Of a DNA stretch of 64,000 bases, positions 33,489-42,737 are shown piece by piece. The DNA comes from JBCCMA01 sp045107005 (GTDB lineage Bacteria > Pseudomonadota > Gammaproteobacteria > Steroidobacterales > JBCCMA01). Below the pieces are notes generated by a model. The model did not search any database. It was not told where the DNA came from and worked only from the letters and a program-made list of their open reading frames with translations. Within the stretch, counting starts at the first letter, position 1. Each line of letters opens with the position of its first letter. The position numbers were made by a program, and so were the translations under genes. The stretch covers positions 1-64,000 of the forward strand of contig JBGCFP010000032.1 in assembly GCA_045107005.1 (NCBI GenBank), given 5' to 3'.

Positions 33489-34478
33489 ATGAAGAACAAG
33501 ACGATATTTCTGAGCTACCGACGCGACGACAGTCCAGGCTATGTGAGCAAACTGGAAGCGGATCTGGAGGCCGCGTTCGGCGTGGGCAGAGTGTTTCGCG
33601 ACACGCAGGACATTCCTGGCGGGACGCAGTGGAAAAAAGTAATCGATGAAAACCTGCGCGCGGCGGGCGCACTGCTGCTGATTATTGGCCCGAGGTGGCA
33701 GTCCATTTGGGAGGCGCGTCAGGGCGCCCCGGTGGACTACGTCGCGCTGGAGCTCGAGGAGGCACGCCGACTCGGGGTGCCGGTTTTTCCGATCACGCTT
33801 GACGGTGTCACGCTGTCACCGACGCTGGACCTCGGCGTTGTCAGTTGGCTGCGTGAACGTCAGTTTTACGATTTGTCAGATCGACAGTCCCGGTGGGAAG
33901 GGGATTTCGCCCGTCTGGTCACGCTTCTCGAGAGTGCCGATGGCATCGGTAAGGCGCAGCCCGCGGCTGCAAAACCCAAGCGTCGTATCGTGCCTGTAGT
34001 GGTTGCCTTGGGTGTGTTGATCGCGCTTGGTGCGCTGGCATTGTCATATCTGACCGTTGACGATCCCACCATCGAAGCGGTTCCGGTCGATACGCCTCGG
34101 CTGGTTCCGCAGCCGCAGCAGGAATCCGACCGCCTGGTGAAACCGGTTGCGACGACAGCGCCCGTTGCTTCGCCTGTGCAAGAGCGAGCCATCGAATCCT
34201 GGCCAGCTGAACTCCCCATCGTTCGTGGCAACTGGCGTGGCAGGGACGGCGAGGTTTTCGCCTTGACGCAAGACGCGAGCGGCGCGGTGACGCTGGACAG
34301 TGCCAGTCTCGGTGCGTTGCCGGGTCAGTTTTCCGATCGACGACCGCGACTGTTCACGCTGGATAACGGTCGGGGCATCAGCGGCGAGTTTGCCGTATCC
34401 GCAAGCGACGACCGGATGATCGGTTTCCTGATTGTTAACGGTCGCAAGCAGTATGAGACGTTGGTGCCGGCCAACTAG
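33489..34478 (+). CDS. TIR-domain membrane protein
   Basis: Starting at the ATG at 33489, residues 1-150 form a TIR domain: IFLSYRRDDSPGYVSKLEAD, VFRDTQDIPGGTQW, LLIIGPRW and VDYVALELEEA, where a Glu could serve as the NADase-type catalytic residue. After a basic linker there is one membrane span (VVALGVLIALGALALSYL, about 175-195), a Pro/Thr-rich spacer and a C-terminal beta-rich domain of about 90 residues with no known family. The upstream frame to 33420 lacks homology. A TACACT box 9 nt before the ATG and no ribosome-binding site hint at a near-leaderless transcript. Divergent from the hybrid kinase. Confidence 0.78.
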   Translation: MKNKTIFLSYRRDDSPGYVSKLEADLEAAFGVGRVFRDTQDIPGGTQWKKVIDENLRAAGALLLIIGPRWQSIWEARQGAPVDYVALELEEARRLGVPVFPITLDGVTLSPTLDLGVVSWLRERQFYDLSDRQSRWEGDFARLVTLLESADGIGKAQPAAAKPKRRIVPVVVALGVLIALGALALSYLTVDDPTIEAVPVDTPRLVPQPQQESDRLVKPVATTAPVASPVQERAIESWPAELPIVRGNWRGRDGEVFALTQDASGAVTLDSASLGALPGQFSDRRPRLFTLDNGRGISGEFAVSASDDRMIGFLIVNGRKQYETLVPAN

Positions 34479-34736
34479 CCTCCGCTCACCCCGTCGTTAA
34501 TGGATGGGCAATGGTTTCGTTGGTCAGTGTGCGATCGACAGGCTGCGGCGAGTTTGCGATGAAGCGAGTGGCAGGCCCGATGAATGGATGGTCCCGTCTT
34601 GATTCAGTCCGCACCGGTGGCGATACTCGACTCGCCATGTCCATTCCGTTTACCGAGCGTTGCCCCTTGCCGCCCTGCGCGAGCGCGTCGTTATGCTCGG
34701 CGTTTGGCATCGCGGTGTTTTTGCGGTGATGCGGGC

Positions 34737-36764
34737 ATGATGCGCTGGCAGGTGGGCGATTACGATTTTGACGCCGATACCAGGCGCTTGCTCGGCGAAG
34801 GGCGCGACGTGTTGCTCGAACCCAAAGCCGCCGCGCTGCTCGCTTATTTTTGTCAGCACCCGGGTCGCAGCATTGCCCGCGATGAGCTGCTGGCCAAGGT
34901 GTGGTACGGGCAGATCGTTTCGGACAACTCGATCAATCGGGTGATCGTGCTGCTGCGCAAGGCGCTGCAGGACGAGGGCAAGGCCAGGCGCTACATTGCC
35001 ACCGTGCCGAAGCTCGGCTATCGAATGATCGCGGATGTGGCAGCGGTCGATGGCGCCGAGGCCAGCAACGCGACCGCTCACGGCCGCGGGTCACGAATTG
35101 CCGCTTCCCGTTTGCGTGTGGTGGGCGGCGTTATCGCAATGGCCGCCGTCGTGGCCTATTTTTTGGTGGGGCGAGAATCGCCATCTGTGATCGCGCAAAG
35201 CCCGTCGATCGTGCCGCTGTCGCGCCTGGCCGATACGCAATTCAACGCTGATCTTGGTAGCGATGGCCAAACCTTGCTGTTCACCGCCAGCAACGGTGAG
35301 CGCAACGCGATCTTCCGGGTGTCCGGATCGGGTGATCAGCCGGTGGTAGTCAGCGCGCCCGGCGGCGACGCCAATTTTGCAACCTGGGCCCACGGCGACG
35401 CGTTTGCGGTGTATCAGTTTGTTGACGATGGGCGCTGCGAGTTTCACCGCATAGAACGCGAATCAGACGCCACGCGATCGGCCTCAGTGCTTTATCAATG
35501 TGTGCCCGAGAGCTACACCGAGCTGTCGTTATCGCTGGACAATTCGACGCTCTATTTTGTCGAGCGCGCGTCGCCATTTTCGCCCTATGCCGTCTACGCG
35601 CTGGATATCGAACAGCGCAGCAAGCGCCGACTGTCGCAACCGGTCGCTCGCGGCTACGGTAACCACTTTGTCGATGTGCATCCAAAGACCGGTGCGCTGC
35701 TGCTGCTGAGCGATCACGCACCCGGCAAGACCTCCGTGTTCGAGCTGGATCCGCTCAGTGACAGCTTCGCGTTGCGCAAGACGTTCGATTTTAGTCTCGA
35801 TAGCGCGATCTGGAGCCATCGTGATCGGGCCATCGTGCACCCGTCCAAACACCCATCGTATCAACTGCTGGAAACGTCTCTGGACGACGACATCAGTTCG
35901 GTGGTGGTGTCAGACAGCCGACGCATTAGCAGTCCTAAGCGCATTTCCAGTCCCGACATGACAGATCGCGACTACTTATTTACGTCCTATTTGTTTAACC
36001 GGGACATCGCCGTGTCGTCGTTTGAAGGTGCCGATTTTAACTCCGGCGTGATGGATTATTTGCCGGTGATTTCAAACAGCGGTCAGCAGCTGGCGTTTAT
36101 TTCCAAGCGCTCGGGTTACAGCCAGATCTGGATCAAGGATTTTCGCAGTGGCGAACTGGCTGCGATCGAGCCGCTCGATACGGGGCGCCGGTTTTTTGAT
36201 CTGGCCTGGTCCGCGGATGACGGCCGCCTGCTGGCCAGCACCAATACCGGCTTGTTCGTCTACTCCCTCGTTGAGAGCGCGTATGAACACGACATTGCTC
36301 TGCCGCTGCCGGCTCATGCGGTGCGCTGGCACGACGCTGAAACGCTGTCGTTCAGTCACTACGAGAATCAGCATTGGCACGCGTTTTTGTATGACCTGGC
36401 GAGCTTGCAGACAGTGGCGCTGGACGAGCGCTGGGCGTTTTCCATGCGCAATGAGCAACAGCAAATCTTCATTGATCAGGACTTGAGGGCATTTCGTGAC
36501 GGTCGCGAACTGACCGCGCTGCAAGCCTGCGCACAACCCGTATGGCGCCATCAACTCCGCTATCAGCTCGACGGTCGCAACGTTTACTGTCACGCCGACG
36601 ATGCGCGCGCCGATGTGCTGCGTTTTGATGGCGACATGTCCATGACGCGGTTGGCAGATAAAGTGCCGCGCTACGAGTTTTACAGCGTGCGCGGCGGACA
36701 GTTTGCCAAGACCACGGTGGCGAGCTCGTACAGCGATATCATGCGTACGCTTCACCCGGAGTAA
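34737..36764 (+). CDS. Winged-helix membrane regulator with beta-propeller sensor
   Basis: The start at 34737 (or ATG 34740) removes an upstream tail unlike the family. Residues 5-105 form an OmpR/ToxR-type winged helix (LLEPKAAALLAYFCQHPG, VSDNSINRVIVLLRKALQ, YIATVPKLGYRM). One membrane span follows (VVGGVIAMAAVVAYFLVG, about 125-145), then about 520 residues of WD40/TolB-like beta-propeller blades with repeats such as GQQLAFISKRSGYSQIWIKD. Such one-component regulators sense periplasmic signals and bind DNA from the membrane. Target genes are unknown. Confidence 0.82.
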   Translation: MMRWQVGDYDFDADTRRLLGEGRDVLLEPKAAALLAYFCQHPGRSIARDELLAKVWYGQIVSDNSINRVIVLLRKALQDEGKARRYIATVPKLGYRMIADVAAVDGAEASNATAHGRGSRIAASRLRVVGGVIAMAAVVAYFLVGRESPSVIAQSPSIVPLSRLADTQFNADLGSDGQTLLFTASNGERNAIFRVSGSGDQPVVVSAPGGDANFATWAHGDAFAVYQFVDDGRCEFHRIERESDATRSASVLYQCVPESYTELSLSLDNSTLYFVERASPFSPYAVYALDIEQRSKRRLSQPVARGYGNHFVDVHPKTGALLLLSDHAPGKTSVFELDPLSDSFALRKTFDFSLDSAIWSHRDRAIVHPSKHPSYQLLETSLDDDISSVVVSDSRRISSPKRISSPDMTDRDYLFTSYLFNRDIAVSSFEGADFNSGVMDYLPVISNSGQQLAFISKRSGYSQIWIKDFRSGELAAIEPLDTGRRFFDLAWSADDGRLLASTNTGLFVYSLVESAYEHDIALPLPAHAVRWHDAETLSFSHYENQHWHAFLYDLASLQTVALDERWAFSMRNEQQQIFIDQDLRAFRDGRELTALQACAQPVWRHQLRYQLDGRNVYCHADDARADVLRFDGDMSMTRLADKVPRYEFYSVRGGQFAKTTVASSYSDIMRTLHPE

Positions 36765-36839
36765 GCACGCCCTGAGTGGTTCGACGACGCCCGGTGCCGC
36801 ATGGGCGGTGGGCCGGGCGTCGGTCGCGGCGTGCTTACT
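36760..36839. repeat. Nested inverted repeat between two convergent genes
   Basis: AGTAAGCACGCC (36760-36771) is the exact complement of GGCGTGCTTACT (36828-36839), and inside it CGACGCCCGG (36785-36794) pairs with CCGGGCGTCG (36813-36822). The outer arms contain the stop codons of both flanking genes (TAA at 36762-36764 and, on the other strand, at 36837-36835). There is no T tract. It probably serves as a shared transcript-end structure. Confidence 0.6.
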
Positions 36840-37260
36840 GCTGGTTGGTGACCCGTCCCCAGGCGACGTTGGTGATGCGCCAGCCGTCAGCCAGCTTAAA
36901 CAGCACAATATTTTTGACATAGGTATTGCGCGGCGACTCGGGTTGGTAACGATGCAGAGACGTCACCACTGCCATATCGTTATAGATATCGATGTCCAGC
37001 AGGTTGTGAATGACAGCCTCGGCGCCTTTGCCGTCTTCCTTGTCCAGTTGTGGCGTGCCGTGTGAATGCTGACCGTTTTCGTCAATGCGATGATAGAGGA
37101 CGGTATCTGAGATGCATTTTGATGAATGCTCTTTGCCACCGTAGAGGTCCCACTGGTAGAAGCACTCCATGGCCGCTTTGATTTGTTCGCGGTCGGACTG
37201 CGCGTAGGCGGTTGGCGCGAACAGAGCAAGGGCCAATACTGCGGTCGTAAAAATTTTCAT
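36835..37260 (-). CDS. Exported NTF2-like (lumazine-binding-like) protein
   Basis: GGAG lies 7 nt before the ATG. The 141-residue protein has a signal peptide (LALALFAPTAYAQ) and a small cone-shaped NTF2-like body: REQIKAAMECFYQWDLYGG, TVLYHRIDENGQ, NDMAVVTSLHRYQ and LFKLADGWRITNVAW. This matches the putative lumazine-binding/SnoaL-like group, whose members are mostly uncharacterised. It lies 12 bp downstream of and co-directional with the DJ-1/PfpI gene, suggesting an operon. Confidence 0.7.
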   Translation of the reverse strand: MKIFTTAVLALALFAPTAYAQSDREQIKAAMECFYQWDLYGGKEHSSKCISDTVLYHRIDENGQHSHGTPQLDKEDGKGAEAVIHNLLDIDIYNDMAVVTSLHRYQPESPRNTYVKNIVLFKLADGWRITNVAWGRVTNQQ

Positions 37261-37272
37261 GATATCTCCGAT

Positions 37273-38025
37273 TTAGCGTTGATTAAGAGTGGTAGGTGCG
37301 GGGTGGTCGGCGTTGATCACTTTGAGTAGCGCGAAAGCCAGCGGTCCGGCGGACGCCGGGTTCTGGCCGGTGAGCAAGTTGCCGTCCCGCACCACCCACG
37401 GCTCGTAGGGTGGCGCGGCGCTGAACTGCGACGACACTTGCTTGAGCTTGTCCTCCAGAAGAAACGGGTAGTTGGCTCTGGCCCACTCACCCTCTTCAGC
37501 GTTCGATTTGGCGGTGAGCTTCTTGCCTTTGATCATGAGCTCGCCATCACTCAGGCGTACCGCCGCGAAGGCGGCAGGACCGTGACAATCCGCGGCCACC
37601 GGTTTGCCGCTTTCGTACATGACGGCAGTGATACGGTTCACTTCGGGATGATCAAACAGATCAAACATAGGGCCGGCGCCGCCAGGGACATACAGCGCCA
37701 CGTAGTCGCCGGGACGTACATCGCGAAGCTTGAGCGGTTTGGCCAGCACGTCGGTCAGGCCAGCCAGCGTGCGCTTTTCCTGATCGCTCATCATGTCCGA
37801 GCCAGCCTGCACACCGGGGTGGCCGGCAGGGCTCGCGAAATCCACATCAAGCCCGGCCTCGGTCAGAATTCGATAAGGCGTGAGGACCTCGGGCAACCAG
37901 TAGCCGTGCTCGTGGGCAGACAGCACGAACAGGATTTTCGGTTCCTTGACGGTGTGGGCCTGTGCGGCTTGGGCGAAGCCAAACACACACCAGCTGATCA
38001 GAAGTAACAGGGCTCTTGGTTGCAT
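37273..38025 (-). CDS. Exported DJ-1/PfpI family protein
   Basis: The ATG at 38025 follows GGAA and gives a signal peptide (LLLLISWCVFGFAQAAQA); a GTG at 38037 is an alternative. The 250-residue protein has the DJ-1/PfpI features FASPAGHPG, VALYVPGGAGPMFDL and the nucleophile elbow VAADCHGPAA (Cys). It resembles the Hsp31/glyoxalase III-like branch, whose members remove methylglyoxal or protect proteins. Export to the periplasm is unusual for that group and is read directly from the signal sequence. Confidence 0.75.
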   Translation of the reverse strand: MQPRALLLLISWCVFGFAQAAQAHTVKEPKILFVLSAHEHGYWLPEVLTPYRILTEAGLDVDFASPAGHPGVQAGSDMMSDQEKRTLAGLTDVLAKPLKLRDVRPGDYVALYVPGGAGPMFDLFDHPEVNRITAVMYESGKPVAADCHGPAAFAAVRLSDGELMIKGKKLTAKSNAEEGEWARANYPFLLEDKLKQVSSQFSAAPPYEPWVVRDGNLLTGQNPASAGPLAFALLKVINADHPAPTTLNQR

Positions 38026-38285
38026 CGGCGTTTCCACAGGGTGAATGAGGGTTGCAGCATGCGAGTGGAGCGGGCTTCAGGTCGTTGGAATTTGGTGATT
38101 ATTGGTGATGATTTATGATTATCAATAAAAATCAGTGTATTAGGGCTTCTCGAAAGAGCACCTGATGCGGTCAGGCCAAGCAGCGGTCACTGGATCGGAC
38201 CGCCGGATTGACAGCCCTGTCGATTGACCTGACCATGCACGCCTCGACGTGCGCGCGTGCGACGCGGCTTAGCAGCGGTAAAGCG

Positions 38286-39845
38286 ATGACCAACAACACC
38301 CGATTCACCGTAACCACAGCATTGATTGTTGCGCTTGGCGGGTTTTTGATGGGCTTCGATGCGTCGGTGATTTCTGGCGTTGTCGGGTTTATCGAGCTCG
38401 AATACGAGCTGACCAAGATTCAGCTGGGGTGGGCGGTCGCGTCGCTCACACTGACCGCCACGCTGGCCATGATGGTGGCGGGGCCTCTGAGCGATCGACT
38501 GGGGCGGCGTCCCGTTCTAAAGCTGGCGGCCGCGTTGTTCGCCGTGTCCGCCGTGGCGTCAGCCGTCGCGCCCAACTTTTTGACCCTCGTTATCGCCCGC
38601 ATGCTGGGTGGTTTTGGCGTCGGGGCGGCGCTGATTATCGCGCCCATGTACATCGCGGAAATTGCCCCGGCGTCCATGCGTGGGCGCTTGGTATCCATTA
38701 ACCAGCTCAACATCGTTGTTGGTATATCCGCAGCGTTCTTCAGCAACTATCTGATCCTGTCGCTGGGTCAGTCCGAGTTAGCCTGGGCGCAATCGCTGGG
38801 CCTTGGTGAGTGGGGCTGGCGCTGGATGCTCGGGATTGAAGCGTTGCCGGCCGTGCTCTATTTCTTCGCGTTGTTTGCTGTGCCAGAAAGCCCGCGATGG
38901 CTGTTGCTGCGAGGACGCGATGCGCAGGCGCAGAAAGTGATGGAGCGCGTTTGCGGTGAGCAGCAGGCACACGATGTGCTCAACGAAGTGCGCGCGACGC
39001 TCACCGCCGATGCTGCCCCGCGAGGTGGCCTCAAAGATCTGTTCAAACCGGCCATGCGATGGGTGCTCACCATTGGTCTGACGGTCGCGATCTTGCAGCA
39101 GATAACCGGTATCAATTCCGTGTTCTTTTACGCGCCCATGATTTTCGAACAGTCCGGTATCGGCACTGATGCCTCGTTCATGCAGGCCGTTCTGGTTGGA
39201 TTGGTCAATCTTGTGTTCACGGTCATTGCCATGCTGCTGATCGACAGGATCGGTCGCCGCCCGCTGCTGGGTGTCGGCCTGGCCGGCATCACCATTTGCA
39301 TGTTCACCCTGGCTTATGGGTTCGGTTCGGCGACGTACACGTTGACGGCGGACGCCGCCGCCGCATTGCCCGATGCGATCGACCGGCAAGACATCGCCAG
39401 CGTGGTGGGCACAACCTTTGAAAGCGATGTGGCGTTTCGCGCAAATGTTTCGCAGGCACTTGGCCCGGACGTGTATCGCGCGTTCGAATCGGCACTGGTC
39501 AGTGCTTCCATTGCCATGAATCCTGCGCTGATTTTGCTCGGCATTCTCGGCTTTGTTGCCAGCTTTGCGGTGTCGCTCGGCCCGGTGATGTGGGTGTTGT
39601 TCTCTGAGCTGTTTCCCAACGCATTGCGTGGCATTGCCATTTCGTTTGTCGGACTGGTCAATTCCGGAGTCAGTTTTGGCGTACAGCTGGTGTTCCCGTG
39701 GGAGCTTGTAAACCTGGGTAACGCGCTGACTTTCGGCATTTACGGAGTCTTCGCCCTGGTCGGGCTGGTGGTGGTCATGAAGATCATGCCGGAGACCAAG
39801 AATCAGTCGCTCGAAGCGCTCGAAGCCCGCTTGGTCCGGCGCTAG
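38286..39845 (+). CDS. Sugar porter family MFS transporter
   Basis: The ATG at 38286 (519 aa) puts the first membrane span (TTALIVALGGFLMGFDASVI) at the usual distance from the N-terminus. Diagnostic sugar porter motifs are present: GPLSDRLGRRPVL between spans 2 and 3, PESPRWLLLRGR after span 6, QQITGINSVFFYAP in span 7, DRIGRRPLL and PETKNQSLEALE at the end. An unusual insert of about 60 residues (TLTADAAAALPDAIDR to ALGPDVYRAF) separates spans 9 and 10. It probably carries a hexose with protons. The GH17 genes lie downstream on the other strand. Confidence 0.87.
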   Translation: MTNNTRFTVTTALIVALGGFLMGFDASVISGVVGFIELEYELTKIQLGWAVASLTLTATLAMMVAGPLSDRLGRRPVLKLAAALFAVSAVASAVAPNFLTLVIARMLGGFGVGAALIIAPMYIAEIAPASMRGRLVSINQLNIVVGISAAFFSNYLILSLGQSELAWAQSLGLGEWGWRWMLGIEALPAVLYFFALFAVPESPRWLLLRGRDAQAQKVMERVCGEQQAHDVLNEVRATLTADAAPRGGLKDLFKPAMRWVLTIGLTVAILQQITGINSVFFYAPMIFEQSGIGTDASFMQAVLVGLVNLVFTVIAMLLIDRIGRRPLLGVGLAGITICMFTLAYGFGSATYTLTADAAAALPDAIDRQDIASVVGTTFESDVAFRANVSQALGPDVYRAFESALVSASIAMNPALILLGILGFVASFAVSLGPVMWVLFSELFPNALRGIAISFVGLVNSGVSFGVQLVFPWELVNLGNALTFGIYGVFALVGLVVVMKIMPETKNQSLEALEARLVRR

Positions 39846-39878
39846 TTTTCGAGCAGTTTGCCGTTATGAGGAATTAAC

Positions 39879-40370
39879 GTGGATCTATTCGCCGCACCGA
39901 CATCCGGGTTTGAAATTGGCCGCGTGATTCAGCTTGCGATCACACCGGTGTTTACCGTGGCGGCGATCGCCGGGATCCTGGGCGTGTTGTCCACGCGTCT
40001 GGCGCGCATTATTGACCGTGCACGAGATATCGAAAAACGCATTCCGCGTGCACGCGGCGAAGAACAAAGCCAACTGTTGTGCGTCGAGGCCAAGTCAAAC
40101 TGGTACCGCATTCGCGTGATCAATCGCGCGATTCAGTTGAGCGTCAGTGGCGCTTTGATGATTTGCCTGGTGATCGTGTCGCTGTTTGTCGGGCAGTTCA
40201 CGACGATCAACTTATCGGCATTCATCGCGGCGTTGTTCATCCTTGCGATGCTGCTGGTGATCGGTGGACTGATTTGTCTGCTGATTGAGATTGCCCACGC
40301 GACCCGGCGCATGCAGCTGGGGATCGAATCTGACATGGACGTGAACGCCAACGAGCCACCAGCCTCATGA
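39879..40370 (+). CDS. DUF2721 membrane protein
   Basis: The GTG start follows AGGA. The 163-residue protein has the DUF2721 hallmarks IGRVIQLAITPVFTVAAIAG, LSTRLARIIDRARDIEKR and RIRVINRAIQLSVSGALMIC, with three membrane spans and a cytoplasmic loop of basic residues. Function unknown. It is 33 bp downstream of the sugar porter and may be cotranscribed. Confidence 0.75.
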   Translation: MDLFAAPTSGFEIGRVIQLAITPVFTVAAIAGILGVLSTRLARIIDRARDIEKRIPRARGEEQSQLLCVEAKSNWYRIRVINRAIQLSVSGALMICLVIVSLFVGQFTTINLSAFIAALFILAMLLVIGGLICLLIEIAHATRRMQLGIESDMDVNANEPPAS

Positions 40371-40381
40371 GCCGCGACGCG

Positions 40382-41335
40382 TCAGGACGTCAGGACACCA
40401 CTACCCAACTCACCCATAACCAGCTTGGGTAAACGATCCACGGTAAACAAACCCCAGTGCTTTTCGGGTTCCAGCGGATCGGGCGAGCCTTTCCACGGTT
40501 CGTCGAATGCCTCGAACAAAAACGTCAGCAAGCGTTCCTGTCTGCTCCACGTCACCAGTTCGCAGCAGTACCGTGCCTGGAACGCCTGTGACGCGTTATC
40601 GGGCTGTATGCCGCGGCCGTTGGAATTGGTGGTCCAGCCCGCTTCGGTAATCACCACAGGCATGTCGGGATAGCGATCGGTCACCCGCCGTACGTTCTCG
40701 CGCGTGTAGTCCATGGCCGTTTCGACCGTGTGGTATTCCCAGACCGGATACGTGTGTAGTGAGATAAAGTCGAGGACTTCTACCAGTGGCTCAAGCTTGT
40801 CTGTCCACGGCACGTAGTTCTCGCAAAACGTGACCGGCTGCTTGATGTGACTCTTGATGCGTAAAACGTGCACGATCAGTCGCTCGACCGGCACCAGGTG
40901 ATCGGTCCAGTCCACGGTCGCTTCATTACCCACCGACACGGCGAAGGCTGCCTCGGGGTACTGACTGGCCAGAGCGATCAGTTTGTCGATTTCGGCATCG
41001 TTTGCGCTTCTATTCTCGGCCAGCTGCTCGTCCGAAAATTCGGCGCCCCACGGGCAGTTGGGGTTTGACACCTCGGCGCGCATGTCGGCGCCCAGCATGA
41101 CGCGGAAATTCAAACTCTCGCGATCAATGACCTCCAGCACCCGCTCGGCGTGCGTGCTGCAGTCGTAAAGTCGCAAATACTTCCACTGACCCTCGAGCAG
41201 CCGCAGATCTTCGAGAATCTCGTCGTAAGATGGATACGTGCCGTCGATTGGAGACTGGCCGTCGCGGTAGCCGGAATAGCAAATAGCGTTGCCAAAGTCG
41301 ACGTCCAGACGGCCGGTAAGTGCTGCGTCAGACAT
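40382..41335 (-). CDS. GH17 family glycoside hydrolase 1, cytoplasmic
   Basis: The 317-residue TIM-barrel enzyme shows GH17 catalytic blocks: AVSVGNEATVDW with the acid/base Glu and VVITEAGWTT with the nucleophile Glu, plus DFISLHTYPVWEYHT. GH17 enzymes act on beta-1,3- or beta-1,3/1,6-glucans. No signal peptide is seen, so it should act inside the cell on imported oligosaccharides or as a transglycosidase. It overlaps the second GH17 gene by 8 nt and comes second in that operon. Confidence 0.75.
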   Translation of the reverse strand: MSDAALTGRLDVDFGNAICYSGYRDGQSPIDGTYPSYDEILEDLRLLEGQWKYLRLYDCSTHAERVLEVIDRESLNFRVMLGADMRAEVSNPNCPWGAEFSDEQLAENRSANDAEIDKLIALASQYPEAAFAVSVGNEATVDWTDHLVPVERLIVHVLRIKSHIKQPVTFCENYVPWTDKLEPLVEVLDFISLHTYPVWEYHTVETAMDYTRENVRRVTDRYPDMPVVITEAGWTTNSNGRGIQPDNASQAFQARYCCELVTWSRQERLLTFLFEAFDEPWKGSPDPLEPEKHWGLFTVDRLPKLVMGELGSGVLTS

Positions 41336-42281
41336 ACTTCAATTGCCCTTTGGTATCCCATAAACCCCAGTACGCGCCGACGTCGCCCTCATCACCCACT
41401 TTCCACGATTCGTCGAACGACGAAAAATAGAACACGTCGACCTCGTCTTGCTCCGCCCATTGATACGTCTTGATGAAATATTCCAGCGCGTTTTCAAACG
41501 AGGGCACAGCGGCGCCAAACGGCGTACCGACCGTCGGCCAACCGGTTTCCGAAACGATCACCGGCTTGCCGTTCGCGACGGACTGCGCGCGGCGATACAT
41601 GTCCTTCATGTAAAGCACAGCGAACTCAGCCGGGCAGCTCTCCCAAAACGGGTAGCAGTTAACGAGCAGGACGTCGCAGGCATCGGCAACGCGCGGGTGG
41701 TTTTCAAACAGAAAATACGCGTCGACGTAGCTGACCGGCACGCCGGGTACCGCTGCCTTGGCGCGTTCGATGTAGTCGATCAGCTGGTCTTCGGTCAAAT
41801 CTTCGCGCAGCAGGATTTCGTTGCCGACGGCGAGAATGTCGGCGTGGCCAGCCCTGGCAATTTCGATACCGGCAGCCAGTTCCATTTCGTTCTTTTCCAG
41901 GTCATCGGTGAGCCCGACACCAACCATGGTCTTCAGGCCCATCTCGTGGGCTATCTGCGGTGCCAGTTCGTTGCCCTCGACAGTGGAGAACGTGCGCACC
42001 CAGTTAGTGAAAGGCGCGATGATGCTCATGCGCTCACGAATCTGCTCGGCGCTAATTTGAATGCCCGGCTCCTGTCCGTCCATATACGGGCTGAAGGAAA
42101 TTCCGTGGACTTTTTTTTCCAGAATCCCCCGCAGCAGCTGGATCTTGTCGGCGGTCGACACGCCGCTGAAGTCGGTGCCCAGTAGCTGCGGATGCCCGGG
42201 CGTCTGATAGCCCGAGCGCCGCAGCGCAACGGCGCCGCTGGACCGTGTAAAGGTAGAAGGGTCTGGATTGTGTTCAGTCAT
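41328..42281 (-). CDS. GH17 family glycoside hydrolase 2, cytoplasmic
   Basis: The 317-residue enzyme has GISFSPYMDGQEPG, DILAVGNEILLRED (acid/base Glu) and PVIVSETGWPTVG (nucleophile Glu), all GH17 features, and YFSSFDESWK near the C-terminus. It is a distant paralogue of its neighbour. The N-terminal 25 residues are Ser/Thr/Arg-rich without a hydrophobic segment, so it is not exported by Sec. It is the first gene of the two-gene operon and is divergent from the small ORF/LacI-HTH chain. Confidence 0.75.
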   Translation of the reverse strand: MTEHNPDPSTFTRSSGAVALRRSGYQTPGHPQLLGTDFSGVSTADKIQLLRGILEKKVHGISFSPYMDGQEPGIQISAEQIRERMSIIAPFTNWVRTFSTVEGNELAPQIAHEMGLKTMVGVGLTDDLEKNEMELAAGIEIARAGHADILAVGNEILLREDLTEDQLIDYIERAKAAVPGVPVSYVDAYFLFENHPRVADACDVLLVNCYPFWESCPAEFAVLYMKDMYRRAQSVANGKPVIVSETGWPTVGTPFGAAVPSFENALEYFIKTYQWAEQDEVDVFYFSSFDESWKVGDEGDVGAYWGLWDTKGQLKYV

Positions 42282-42551
42282 TATGGGTCGCGATCTCGAG
42301 GTTCAACCATTGCGGAGGCGAACGATACAGCATGTGCCGAAGTCCGTGGACCTTGCGGCGCACAATAATTGGGCAAACTCAAGACAGCGACCTGTGCAAA
42401 AGTTCGGGCCGATCGATGAGTTTTTTTCATCCGAAAGGGTATTTTTTCTCGTTTGTGGGCACTTCGCCGACCCTCTAACGTTTCGGTAACCCCAAAACAG
42501 ATGATGGGGAGCAAGCCGAATGATTCGGTCTGCGACACAGGAGCCTGGACA

Positions 42552-42737
42552 ATGCAAAACACGAGGATACCGCGGCCGGAAGCCCTGATCGTGCACAAAT
42601 ACGGTCTGACCACGATCGCGCCTTACATGGCCATGCCGATCGTGCCGGTCGACAAATTCCATACTTCACCGACGCCGCGACGTGCGCGTCGGTCTTTGCG
42701 CGCTCGTTTGCGCGCCATTCTGACGAGGACTGCCTGA
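42552..42737 (+). CDS. Small ORF of 61 codons coupled to the LacI-HTH gene
   Basis: AGGAG stands 9 nt before the ATG at 42552. The product begins MQNTRIPRPEALIVHKYG and ends in an Arg-rich tail (RRARRSLRARLRAIL). Its TGA overlaps the next ATG as TGATG. I recognise no family. The good ribosome-binding site and coupling favour a real gene or a translated leader. Confidence 0.35.
   Translation: MQNTRIPRPEALIVHKYGLTTIAPYMAMPIVPVDKFHTSPTPRRARRSLRARLRAILTRTA

Noticed and set aside
38090..38150. AT-rich stretch with ggtgat repeats before the sugar porter gene
   Set aside because: It may contain a -10-like TATGAT, but no matching -35 box; too weak to list as a promoter.
42281..42662. Minus-strand frames upstream of the GH17 operon
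   Set aside because: No domain, and they cover the control region and the 61-codon ORF that has a good ribosome-binding site on the other strand.
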